Source of the DNA: Candidatus Methanomassiliicoccus intestinalis Issoire-Mx1
GTDB taxonomy: Archaea; Thermoplasmatota; Thermoplasmata; Methanomassiliicoccales; Methanomassiliicoccaceae
DNA: 64,000 nucleotides
Direction: 5' to 3'
Assembly (NCBI RefSeq): GCF_000404225.1
Contig: NC_021353.1
Coordinates: forward strand, 992,001 to 1,056,000
The notes beneath the pieces were generated by a model. The model was not told the DNA's origin. It saw only the letters and a program-made list of their open reading frames with translations, and made no database searches. The number at the start of each line of letters is the position of its first letter. The first letter of the stretch is position 1. This document shows positions 32,494-41,386 of the stretch, one piece after another. Position numbers and translations under genes: made by a program.

Positions 32494-32761
32494 TCAATAT
32501 TTCATTCAATATTAATCAAATTCTTCTCTGTCAGTCATCTCTAAATTTATAGAGATAATTATACAAGTACTGCAGACTGCAGCTGTTTTAATGGTTTTTT
32601 TAGTGATCAGATAATACTCCACACATCAACAACTGGAAACAATAGCCTATATGTAAGATAATGATGGATCTAGTATCCAATACTCTTAAATGCTAAAAAC
32701 ATATGCACTATTTGTTGGATTACATATCCAAGTGTGAAAAAGCGTCTGTTGGAGGAAAAAC

Positions 32762-33793
32762 ATGGAGACTAAAAAATTGCTATTTCCCTTTACAAGTATA
32801 GTAGGGCAAGAAGATATGAAAAAAGCTCTGCTTCTAAATATAATAGACCCGAGCATTGGTGGAGTTTTAATAAAAGGGGAGAAAGGGACAGCAAAATCAA
32901 CGATGGTACGATCTTTAGTCCAGATACTTCCAGAACGTAAAACTGTAAAAGGATGTGTTTTTAACTGCAACCCAGACAGCCCGGAAACGATGTGTCAATA
33001 TTGTCAAGAAAAACTTTCAAAAGGAATCGACCTGGAGGAAGAATATACTCCTATGAACGTAGTAGAGCTCCCACTGAGTTCTACCGAAGATAGAGTTGCT
33101 GGAACTCTAGATCTTGAGCATGTTTTAAAAACGGGAGAGAAAAAATTTGAACCTGGTGTCCTGGCTCAAGCAAACGGCAATCTTCTGTATGTGGATGAGG
33201 TAAATTTATTGGATGATCATATAGTAGATCTTCTTTTAGACTCAGCAGCAATGGGTGTAAATTATGTAGAAAGAGAGGGAGTATCATTTTCACATCCCTC
33301 TCGATTTATATTGGTAGGTACTATGAATCCAGAAGAGGGAGATCTTCGCCCACAGCTCCTGGATAGATTTGGATTATCCGTGAATGTAAAAGGTGAGAAA
33401 GAAATCGATGAGCGTGTAGAAATTGTCAAAAGACGGTTGCTCTTTGATCAAGACCCAGAAAAATACCTAAAAACATGTGAGTCAAATCTTACTGAAATGA
33501 CACAGCAGATTATATCTGCCAGACACACTCTGAAAAGTATTTTTGTGGACGATATCCTCCTGCAAAAGATAGTCAAGACCACTACACACTTTGGAATAGA
33601 TGGACACCGTGCGGATATAACTCTTATAAAAGCTTCTAAGGCAAACGCTGCCCTTCAGGGAAGATTGGAAGTAACAGACGTTGATGTAAAAGAAACCGCT
33701 CCATTGGTTTTGATGCATAGAATGAGAAGACGTCCATTTGAAGAATCAGTTCTTGATCTGGAGGAACTGGACGAATGTCTTCAGAGTCTTTGA
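32762..33793 (+). CDS. Chelatase AAA subunit (BchI/ChlI-like)
   Basis: 343 residues, ATG after GGAGGAAAAAC. Walker A GEKGTAKST (near 40), Cys cluster CVFNCNPDSPETMCQYC (near 63-79) typical of archaeal homologues, Walker B LLYVDEVNLL (near 140), GTMNPEEGDLRPQLLDRFG. This AAA family drives metal insertion into tetrapyrroles (Mg-, Co- or related chelatases). Overlaps the BchD-like gene by 19 bp. The large CobN-type subunit is not in the window, so the metal and product are open; in a methanogen a corrinoid role is likely. Confidence 0.82.
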   Translation: METKKLLFPFTSIVGQEDMKKALLLNIIDPSIGGVLIKGEKGTAKSTMVRSLVQILPERKTVKGCVFNCNPDSPETMCQYCQEKLSKGIDLEEEYTPMNVVELPLSSTEDRVAGTLDLEHVLKTGEKKFEPGVLAQANGNLLYVDEVNLLDDHIVDLLLDSAAMGVNYVEREGVSFSHPSRFILVGTMNPEEGDLRPQLLDRFGLSVNVKGEKEIDERVEIVKRRLLFDQDPEKYLKTCESNLTEMTQQIISARHTLKSIFVDDILLQKIVKTTTHFGIDGHRADITLIKASKANAALQGRLEVTDVDVKETAPLVLMHRMRRRPFEESVLDLEELDECLQSL

Positions 33794-35679
33794 ACAGAAC
33801 GATCTTTTTTCCGTTTTCTGCAATATACGGAATGAACGATGCCAAAAAAGCGCTGATATGTGCACTCGTCAACCCGCAGATTAAATCAGTCCTTATCAGA
33901 GGTCCGTCTGGAGTTGCTAAAACAACTGTCGTACGTGCGATTACAGAATGCATACCTGATAAAAAATTGATAAACGTGCCATTAAACGCTACAGAGGAGC
34001 AGATTTTTGGCGGTATAAATATCGAAAAAACATTAAAAAATGGAGTTATTGAAGAAGAAGTTGGATTATTGCTCAGATCTAACGAAAATATTGCTTATAT
34101 CGATGATATCAATCTCTTTGACAGCAGTATACTCATATCTATCCTGAACATGCTGCATGCCAACAAACTCATTGTAGAGCGAGAGGGAATATCATCCAGT
34201 CACGACTTTAATGGATTATTGATAGGTACGATGAATCCAGCTGACTCAGATCTAAGCTCTCATATTCTGGATAGATTTGACATCTGCATATGCATCAACG
34301 AAGAAGATGATATTGCAGCAAAGGAAGAAATTTTGAGACGAAATTTAGAATTTGACAATGATCCAGTAAAATTTAGACATAAGTATCATGATGAAGAGAC
34401 TACTATCATCGACACTATTGAAAAAGCAAAGAAATTACTTCCATACGTCACGATTTCAGACGACCTTATTTCAATTATTGTTGAATTATGCATCAATATT
34501 GGATCAGAAGGTCACCGCGGAGACATTTCTACATTAAACACTGCATTAACACTTGCAGCATTAAATGGACGTGAAGAAGTATCCAGAAAAGATGTTGAGG
34601 AAGCGGCCATGTTATGTCTATCCCACAGACGTGACTATACTCCAAATCCTCCCCCACAAAGGAATGCAGACAATGAAGACGACCCTGATACCAATGAACA
34701 GTCAGAAGAGAATTCTCAGGATGATCTGCCAAATCAAAAAAATAATAATGAAAAACAACAAGATGATAATGACACTCCGGAAAAAAATGATACCAACCAA
34801 AGCAATAATGACATTCAGAAAATGGATGACCTCATGTTTCAGATTGGTAATCAATTCAAATTAATTAATTATTTAGGAAACAATAGACTGCGTATTGTAA
34901 AGACTAAGAGCAGAAAAGGCAGAAGGGATGTTGTAGAGAGTGGGGATAAGACTGGCAGATATGCAAGATACAGAGTTCCAAAGGATTTCCCACGAGATAT
35001 TGCATTTGATGCAACGATCAAAGCTGCTGCACCTTTTCAAAAATGCAGAGATAAAGGAGATTTATGCATAACTATAAAAGATTCTGATCTAAGAGAAAAA
35101 GTCAGAGAAAGACGATGCGGCTGTACATTATTATTCTTAGTAGATGCAAGCGGCTCACTCGGCGTGAGAAAGAGAATGATCGCCGTTAAGGGAGCAATTT
35201 TATCGATGCTGAAGGAGAGCTACGTGAAAAGGGATAGAATTGGCATGATGGCATTTAGAAGAGACTCTGCAGAACTGATACTTCAGCCAACTAAATCTGT
35301 AGAATATAGCTATAAAATGCTGGAGGATCTTCCAACTGGCGGAAAGACGCCTCTAAGTGCAGCACTCATGAAGGCTAATGAGTACATGACTACATATTCC
35401 AGATCTCATCCTGGAGAACATTGTTACATTGTGGTACTGACGGATGGCAGAGCAAACGTACCTCTAAAAGATAGCTTCAATGCAAACGATGAAGCACAGA
35501 CAATCGCCGAGAACATATCAATTCCTGGAGTTAAATGGATTGTCGTAGATACTTGTGCAGGATACCCTCGCTTTGATAACGCAGAGAAATTGGCTGAAAA
35601 ACTTAGTGCAACTTACTTTAGACTGGAGGAGTTGAATGCTGAGAATTTATCTCAAAACATACGTATGATTGTAAACTGA
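33775..35679 (+). CDS. Chelatase AAA/VWA subunit (BchD/ChlD-like)
   Basis: 634 residues. N-terminal AAA domain with GPSGVAKTT (near 43), AYIDDINLF, IGTMNPADSDL; an Asn/Asp/Gln-rich linker (about 290-350); a C-terminal von Willebrand A domain with MIDAS motif DASGSLG (near 458), TGGKTPLSAAL and LTDGRANV. Partner of the preceding BchI-like subunit; the two form a stacked hexamer that couples ATP hydrolysis to chelation. Start overlaps the previous gene. Confidence 0.82.
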   Translation: MSSESLNRTIFFPFSAIYGMNDAKKALICALVNPQIKSVLIRGPSGVAKTTVVRAITECIPDKKLINVPLNATEEQIFGGINIEKTLKNGVIEEEVGLLLRSNENIAYIDDINLFDSSILISILNMLHANKLIVEREGISSSHDFNGLLIGTMNPADSDLSSHILDRFDICICINEEDDIAAKEEILRRNLEFDNDPVKFRHKYHDEETTIIDTIEKAKKLLPYVTISDDLISIIVELCINIGSEGHRGDISTLNTALTLAALNGREEVSRKDVEEAAMLCLSHRRDYTPNPPPQRNADNEDDPDTNEQSEENSQDDLPNQKNNNEKQQDDNDTPEKNDTNQSNNDIQKMDDLMFQIGNQFKLINYLGNNRLRIVKTKSRKGRRDVVESGDKTGRYARYRVPKDFPRDIAFDATIKAAAPFQKCRDKGDLCITIKDSDLREKVRERRCGCTLLFLVDASGSLGVRKRMIAVKGAILSMLKESYVKRDRIGMMAFRRDSAELILQPTKSVEYSYKMLEDLPTGGKTPLSAALMKANEYMTTYSRSHPGEHCYIVVLTDGRANVPLKDSFNANDEAQTIAENISIPGVKWIVVDTCAGYPRFDNAEKLAEKLSATYFRLEELNAENLSQNIRMIVN

Positions 35680-35722
35680 TGAAAATGCATGAGATTCTGA
35701 AAAATAGATAGAGATATTAACG

Positions 35723-36667
35723 ATGTCTGCGTTATATTATCCAATGATTGCTTCTGACAGCAATGAACTTTTCAATGTGATCGAAAAATACTGTCACATT
35801 CATAATGAACTGTGTGATTTTAGCACGATCTGGCATTATACCTCTGCAGAGGGTTTTAAAAGTATCATTGAAGAGGGAGAGGTTCATTTCACACACAATG
35901 CTTTTTTAAACGATTCCACAGAAAGAACTCACGTTTTTGACATTGTAGAGACTGTTTTAGAGTCATATTCTGATGATTCAAGTAAAAATGAATTCACAGA
36001 ACACCTTTTAGAATTATTTCATAAAAAGAAAGAAGATCCAGACGGTGTAGATTTTATAGATCCAGATGAAGTGCAGATATTCATATTTTCGTGTTCATTG
36101 GATAAAGATAGCCTTCCGCTTTGGAACCATTATTCAAAGAATCCTGCAAAAGCGGGATTCAGCATTGGTCTGGATGTAAATGAGATTATAAAAATGCAGT
36201 TTAGAGAAAAGATGCTTTACGGGATAGGTTCAAACCTTTATCCAGTAATCTATGATGATTTAGAAAAAGAGAATCTTGTTAAGGAAATATGCGATGCAGC
36301 ATACAGTCTCTGGAATCTGGATGATGTCAATAAAGATGAAATCATCAAAAAAACATATGCTGCGATAAGGATTGCAGGGGCATTTTTAAAACATAAAGCC
36401 TTCGAGTCAGAACATGAAGCTAGATACATATTTTACATACAAAATAAAAGTATAGAGAGCATCAAAGATATAATAAAATTCAGAGACATGCATGGAATAT
36501 TTACTCCATATGTAATTGTACCATTCATCAATGATAAGACATTGAAAGATGTGATTATCTCACCAACTCTTAAGTCTAAACAGGCTAAGAGCTATGCTGA
36601 TTTATTCTTAAAGATGAATGGATACAATATGACCTCAAAGACATCACAAGTTCCATTAAGATTCTAA
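35723..36667 (+). CDS. DUF2971 protein
   Basis: 314 residues. WHYTSAEGFKSIIEEGEVHF, then FLNDSTERTHVF, then FSCSLDKDSLPLWNHYS, KAGFSIGLD: the DUF2971 pattern. Family members are often near defence or phage genes and have a fold distantly like ADP-ribosyltransferases; the enzymatic role is not settled. It follows bchD by about 40 bp on the same strand, though with no clear functional link. Confidence 0.75.
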   Translation: MSALYYPMIASDSNELFNVIEKYCHIHNELCDFSTIWHYTSAEGFKSIIEEGEVHFTHNAFLNDSTERTHVFDIVETVLESYSDDSSKNEFTEHLLELFHKKKEDPDGVDFIDPDEVQIFIFSCSLDKDSLPLWNHYSKNPAKAGFSIGLDVNEIIKMQFREKMLYGIGSNLYPVIYDDLEKENLVKEICDAAYSLWNLDDVNKDEIIKKTYAAIRIAGAFLKHKAFESEHEARYIFYIQNKSIESIKDIIKFRDMHGIFTPYVIVPFINDKTLKDVIISPTLKSKQAKSYADLFLKMNGYNMTSKTSQVPLRF

Positions 36668-36695
36668 AAAAATTAAGATAACCGTCTTAAGACGG

Positions 36696-39308
36696 CTATT
36701 GTGAAATTGCTATGAGAATATCTCCGATTTGAATAGTCTCAACAGATTGTCCCATCAGCATTAGTTTTCTTTCTAATTCGATGAACTCATTTGGTATAGA
36801 AACTATGCTGCCATCAGACATGTTTAGAACCAATGGTCCAGACTTAAGAGATTCTGCTGCCTTTTGAGGATCCATTGATGATAATATCTGCAGAATCTCT
36901 TTACCTTGTGTTTTAAAGGCGGGGCCAATCTTAGACTTGATTGGTTTTATAGCGCAAACTTCCTCTTCAAGTTCTGCGTCATGCAGCATTTCTAGATTCA
37001 AAGCCCGAGAAGTCTCTCTGATATCTTCAGCATATTCACCTAATTTTGTCGCTCCCGGACCAATAAGTTCAATGGATTTGAGCTCTTGATTCAGGGGGAT
37101 CTTATTTTCGGATTTCCAAGATCTTACAGCCGAGATTATCTCCTTTACAATATCTCCGTTTTCCCTTTCGTCCTTTAATTCAAGAGGTTTAGGCCATTCA
37201 GATACGTGTATGCTCTTGAATCCATCCATGTCCTTGAAATCCTGATAAATATCCTCTGTGACATGAGGAAGGAAAGGAGCAAACATCTTTGCAATGCCCA
37301 GAGTTACTGTATACAGCGTAAATAGAACACCATCATCCGGATTTTTAGTTCTGTGTTTTATCATTTCCAGATAATGATCAGCATATTCGTGCCAGGCAAA
37401 ATCTTCGATTTCTCTCATTGCTTTGTCGAACTGATAGTTTTCATACAGCTCGGTAACTTTTTCTACAGTATCTGAGTATTTTCCTAAGATCCAGAGGTCT
37501 ACTGCATGAAGATTTGTCTGATGCGGTTTTTCTTTAACAACCATTGATGTAAACTTGCCGATGTTCCATAGTTTTGTACAAAGTCTCTTTCCGTGGATTA
37601 CATCTTTTTCTCTGAATGCATTGTCTTCGCCTAGCGCACAGGTGCACGCGTAGTAACGCATTGCATCTGCACCGTACTCTTCAAGTATCGGCATAGGATC
37701 AATAACATTACCTAAAGAAGAGTGCATTGGTGTTCCGTCTGGAGACATTATAAACCCATGGATCATGATATTATCCCATGGTTTTTGTCCAGTTATTAAA
37801 TGGCTACGGATCATCGTGTAAAATGCCCAGGTTCTGATAATATCATGACTCTGAGTCCTTAAGGACATTGGGAATAACTTTGAGAACAGTTTCTCGTCAC
37901 GTCCCCAGAATGTATTGAACAACGGAGATATGCTGGAATCCATCCATGTGTCAAACACATCTTGGCAGCCTACTAATTCTCCGCCGCATTTAGGGCAGCG
38001 GTCAACTGGTGGCTTATCTACAGTGGGGTCTACATAACACTCAGATTCCAATGCAGGAACTACTGTTCCGCAGGTTTTACACTCCCATATTGGAATAGGC
38101 GTTGCAAAAAACCTTTGTCTCGATATGACCCAATCCCACTGAAGACTGTTTATCCAATCCTCAAGTCTGACTTTCATGAACTGCGGATGCCAGTCGATCT
38201 CTTCAGCCATTTTCAGAATATCTTCTTTATAATCCAAGATCTTTAGAAACCACTGAGGAACCTGCAGGAATTCTATCGGAGAGTGACATCTCCAGCAGCA
38301 TCCAACACTTTGAGGGCAATCTTCTTGTTTGATGACAAGTCCTTCCGATTTTAAATCTTCAATTATTGAAGCTTTAGCATCTGGTACACTCATTCCTTCA
38401 TATTTTCCAGACAACGCAGTCATCTTGCCCTGCTCATCAATTGCCTTCTCAAGAGGAAGTCCATATTTCATTACCCACTCCAGGTCTGTTTTATCACCTA
38501 TTGTGCAGATCATGACTATTCCAGTACCAAATGACGGGTCGACTTTTTCATCAGCGATTACTTCGATTTCTTTGTGATATATCGGAGTTATGAGTTTTTT
38601 ACCAATCAGATCCTTTTTAGTCTCATCATCTGGATGAACCGCAATTAGCTGACATGCACATAGTAGTTCAGGACGTGTTGTGGCTATAATTGCATCGTTT
38701 TCTTCATCTTTTATTCTAAATTTTATGTAATTGAGCTTAGTAACGTTATCTTTGTACTCCACTTCTGCATCAGCAAGTGCAGTTATGCAGGAGGGACACC
38801 AATTAACTGGATACGTCCCTTTGTAGACTAATCCCTCTTCCAATAATCTTAGGAATGTGATCTGTGTAATTCTGCGATAATATGGCGCATCCGTCTGAAA
38901 ATATATGGATGGATCCATGCTTTCGCCTAGAATCTCAAATTGGTGCGTCATTTCTTCAATGAATGAATTGGCAAATTCAGAACACAGCTGGATATATTTT
39001 TGACGTGGAACAGTAAGTTTAGTGATTCCATATTTTTTCTCAACTTTGATCTCTGTGGGCGTCCCGTTGACATCAAAACACAGTGGGAAAAACACATTAT
39101 GCCCGCGCATTCTTTTGTAACGCGCTACAAAGTCTATTAGAGAATAGCCAGTAGCATGTCCTAGATGAAGAGATCCCGATGTATACCGGGGAGGATTGTC
39201 AATGCTAAATACTGGCTTATCTGATTCTGGATCAAATCTATAAAGATTATTATCTTTCCAGTATTTTTGCCACTTATGCTCAGTAGAGACAGCTTCATAT
39301 TGGGTCAT
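36696..39308 (-). CDS. valS: Valyl-tRNA synthetase
   Basis: 870 residues. HIGH-type motif HLGH (near 48), editing domain (ATTRPELLCACQL, near 205), zinc-ribbon stretches (CKTC, CPKC), and the KMSKS region written as PMHSSLGNVIDP (near 526), so the usual Lys-Met-Ser-Lys is not conserved. C-terminal anticodon-binding region present. Charges tRNA-Val. The only clear gene here ending in TAG, with TAA two codons later. Confidence 0.9.
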   Translation of the reverse strand: MTQYEAVSTEHKWQKYWKDNNLYRFDPESDKPVFSIDNPPRYTSGSLHLGHATGYSLIDFVARYKRMRGHNVFFPLCFDVNGTPTEIKVEKKYGITKLTVPRQKYIQLCSEFANSFIEEMTHQFEILGESMDPSIYFQTDAPYYRRITQITFLRLLEEGLVYKGTYPVNWCPSCITALADAEVEYKDNVTKLNYIKFRIKDEENDAIIATTRPELLCACQLIAVHPDDETKKDLIGKKLITPIYHKEIEVIADEKVDPSFGTGIVMICTIGDKTDLEWVMKYGLPLEKAIDEQGKMTALSGKYEGMSVPDAKASIIEDLKSEGLVIKQEDCPQSVGCCWRCHSPIEFLQVPQWFLKILDYKEDILKMAEEIDWHPQFMKVRLEDWINSLQWDWVISRQRFFATPIPIWECKTCGTVVPALESECYVDPTVDKPPVDRCPKCGGELVGCQDVFDTWMDSSISPLFNTFWGRDEKLFSKLFPMSLRTQSHDIIRTWAFYTMIRSHLITGQKPWDNIMIHGFIMSPDGTPMHSSLGNVIDPMPILEEYGADAMRYYACTCALGEDNAFREKDVIHGKRLCTKLWNIGKFTSMVVKEKPHQTNLHAVDLWILGKYSDTVEKVTELYENYQFDKAMREIEDFAWHEYADHYLEMIKHRTKNPDDGVLFTLYTVTLGIAKMFAPFLPHVTEDIYQDFKDMDGFKSIHVSEWPKPLELKDERENGDIVKEIISAVRSWKSENKIPLNQELKSIELIGPGATKLGEYAEDIRETSRALNLEMLHDAELEEEVCAIKPIKSKIGPAFKTQGKEILQILSSMDPQKAAESLKSGPLVLNMSDGSIVSIPNEFIELERKLMLMGQSVETIQIGDILIAISQ

Positions 39309-39387
39309 AGCATACGGATGGAATGATAAAACCGCATAAAAGGTTTGCTAACCCTGGATGTGAATACAAAGGGGTTTTAGAGAGATG

Positions 39388-39564
39388 TTACTCTCTCTGT
39401 TTATTATCGGATTCCATATTTTCTGATTTTATACAGAATTTTAAGGCTTCCAATACGTATTCTTCACGGTCTCTAAACTTGCCCTTTGAAACCTCCTCAT
39501 CGATTTTGTCTAAAATCTTCAGAGGAATTTCAACCATTATTGATGCGTCTTCATTGCTTGCCAT
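39388..39564 (-). CDS. Small ribbon-helix-helix protein
   Basis: 58 residues, ATG after AAGAAGGGAAAAT. SIMVEIPLKILDKIDEEV, then FRDREEYVLEALKFC: strand, helix, helix of the RHH type seen in archaeal antitoxin-like or regulator proteins. No partner beside it; about 80 bp upstream of valS on the same strand, so it could share that transcript. Confidence 0.6.
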   Translation of the reverse strand: MASNEDASIMVEIPLKILDKIDEEVSKGKFRDREEYVLEALKFCIKSENMESDNKQRE

Positions 39565-39801
39565 ATTTTCCCTTCTTGATATCTATAGTTGAAAATATTC
39601 AACATAGTTGTTTGTAGTTCTACTCATAAATATTTTTCATCTGATACTGGTAATTTAAAGACTTATTTTCGAATCTACACCACACAATCTACAGCCATAT
39701 ACTAATTATTTATCACTGCAGACTAAGTTTTAATAATCGATTAAAATCACAAATCAACAAATGTGTACAATCAAATATATAACAAGATATCAAAAAAGTG
39801 G

Positions 39802-39920
39802 CTGACAGCGTCTCATGGTTCCCGCGGGCTCGCGCACCGCAGTACAACATGAAACGCAGGCGGACTTAACTTCCGGGTTCAGATGGGACCGGGTGTATCC
39901 CCGCCGCTCTGGCCGTCATA
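39802..39920 (-). rRNA. rrf: 5S ribosomal RNA
   Basis: Minus strand: closing helix TGACGGC/GCTGTCA, the conserved GGGATACACCCGGTCCCATCTGAACCCG region (read in parts) with AAGTTAAG, and loop E region. Stand-alone, without 16S or 23S, as in Thermoplasmatota. Ends are set by the closing helix and may shift by a few bases. Confidence 0.92.
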
Positions 39921-39965
39921 CCAATACAGTGGATACATATCCACTATATAAACAATTCTATGCAA
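39921..39965 (-). promoter_or_regulatory. 5S rRNA promoter with an 18-bp palindrome
   Basis: TTTATATAG on the minus strand lies about 27 bp before the RNA start. Between the box and the start is AGTGGATA-TG-TATCCACT (39928-39945 on the plus strand), a perfect 8-2-8 inverted repeat positioned where a repressor or activator could act. Confidence 0.65.
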
Positions 39966-39998
39966 TATTAAAAAGATAAATAAAAGGGGTATTGGATT

Positions 39999-41201
39999 TT
40001 ACCAGTGTCCAATACTCCTTATTTTCTTGCGACGGTCTAACTTTTCTTCTTTCTGTCCAATAACCATCCTTTCGAATCTTTCCATAAGATCCTGGGTGGC
40101 CTTGACAATATCCCAATCGACCGCAGATGCAACTAATGTTTTATCTCCAACCATCATACGCCCGTTGAGGGAATATTTGAAGTTTACACCTTGTGCATGA
40201 TACTTAGTGACATGCATTGTAAACATTGTTGGCTTGGAAATTTTTGCTATTTTTTGTAATGATGCGGAGATCTCCCTCTCGATAGACTCAAGAGCGAACT
40301 TATCTTCCTGGTCCATACCTGCAATTTGGGTATAAACCATATCACGTTCTTTTAGAGAAGCGATCAGTTCTACAATGTCGTATTTGGACAGGATTCCTTC
40401 CAGGTTTCCAGATTCTGATACCACTGGAAGGGTTGAAATATTGTATTTAACCATTTCCTGGATAGCAGTACCTATGTATGCCCTGGGTCCGATAGTACGG
40501 ACAGAATCAAGTGCGACTGAAGATACCGTCATGTCTACTGGCTCGCTTTGACCAGATACTTCTCCGCTGCTTTCTCTCTGTTTTTTTCTCCAGTTATAGT
40601 TAGCAACCTGCTTGATGCCGACTATGCCTGTAAGCCTGCCCTCTTTATCAATGACTGGTAGTGTTTGAAGAGTGTGTGCCCTCATTGATCTGAGTGCAAC
40701 TTCTACCGAATCCTCAGATAGGACTGTATGAACATCTCCAGTCATAATGTCTTCAACTAAGATGTCTGAGAATTCTTTTATTCCAGCTGCAATGTTTATT
40801 AAGTCGGTACGAGACACGACCCCGATAATATTCTGTCCTTTTCTAACTGGTATGTGTCTATATCCGGAAGCAACGAAAGCTTCTGCGATGTCCATCACTG
40901 TAGAGTCTAGTGTTATCTCCTGAGGCATTACCATTAGTGTGTTTGCTTTCGTTTCAACTGGTAAATTCCTACGCTTCAGAAGAGTTCTGTAGCTTACTAT
41001 GCCGAGTAACTCCTTTCCGTCATTACTCACTGGGATTTCATGGAGATCATACTGTCCCATTTTTGTGATAATCTCAGAGAGCTGCTCGTCGGACCCTACA
41101 TACTCGAAATCCTTCTGGACAAAATCTTCAACTTTTATCTTCTCCAGAAGGGACCTGAGCCTTTCCCGTTTTTTAAGTCCCGCTACTTCCTGTGTGTTCA
41201 T
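39999..41201 (-). CDS. Four-CBS-domain protein with C-terminal RNA/ribosome-associated-like domain
   Basis: 400 residues. Two CBS pairs, residues about 20-140 and 145-290 (ISVSNDGKELLGIVSYR, HIPVRKGQNIIGVVSRTDL, LPVIDKEGRLTGIVGI, LPVVSESGNLEGILSKYD), then a C-terminal domain (KISKPTMFTMHVTKYHAQG). The last resembles a ribosome-hibernation-factor-like fold (HPF/YfiA); CBS-HPF fusions of this type are common in archaea. CBS pairs sense adenine nucleotides. Three of the CBS/Usp genes of this region may act in energy-state response. Confidence 0.72.
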   Translation of the reverse strand: MNTQEVAGLKKRERLRSLLEKIKVEDFVQKDFEYVGSDEQLSEIITKMGQYDLHEIPVSNDGKELLGIVSYRTLLKRRNLPVETKANTLMVMPQEITLDSTVMDIAEAFVASGYRHIPVRKGQNIIGVVSRTDLINIAAGIKEFSDILVEDIMTGDVHTVLSEDSVEVALRSMRAHTLQTLPVIDKEGRLTGIVGIKQVANYNWRKKQRESSGEVSGQSEPVDMTVSSVALDSVRTIGPRAYIGTAIQEMVKYNISTLPVVSESGNLEGILSKYDIVELIASLKERDMVYTQIAGMDQEDKFALESIEREISASLQKIAKISKPTMFTMHVTKYHAQGVNFKYSLNGRMMVGDKTLVASAVDWDIVKATQDLMERFERMVIGQKEEKLDRRKKIRSIGHW

Positions 41202-41386
41202 AGTTTACCTCCAGTGGAGAAAATGTTTAGAACAAATCTGCAGCATTTTCTCGTCACACTGCAATTCATTATTGATCTCCTATATTATTTAACATGCTTG
41301 AGGATTATCGAATGGGAGATAGATCAAAATAAAAAAAATATGGAAGAATGCATCCAATGGATGCATCCTTTTATTTAACTGGAGTC

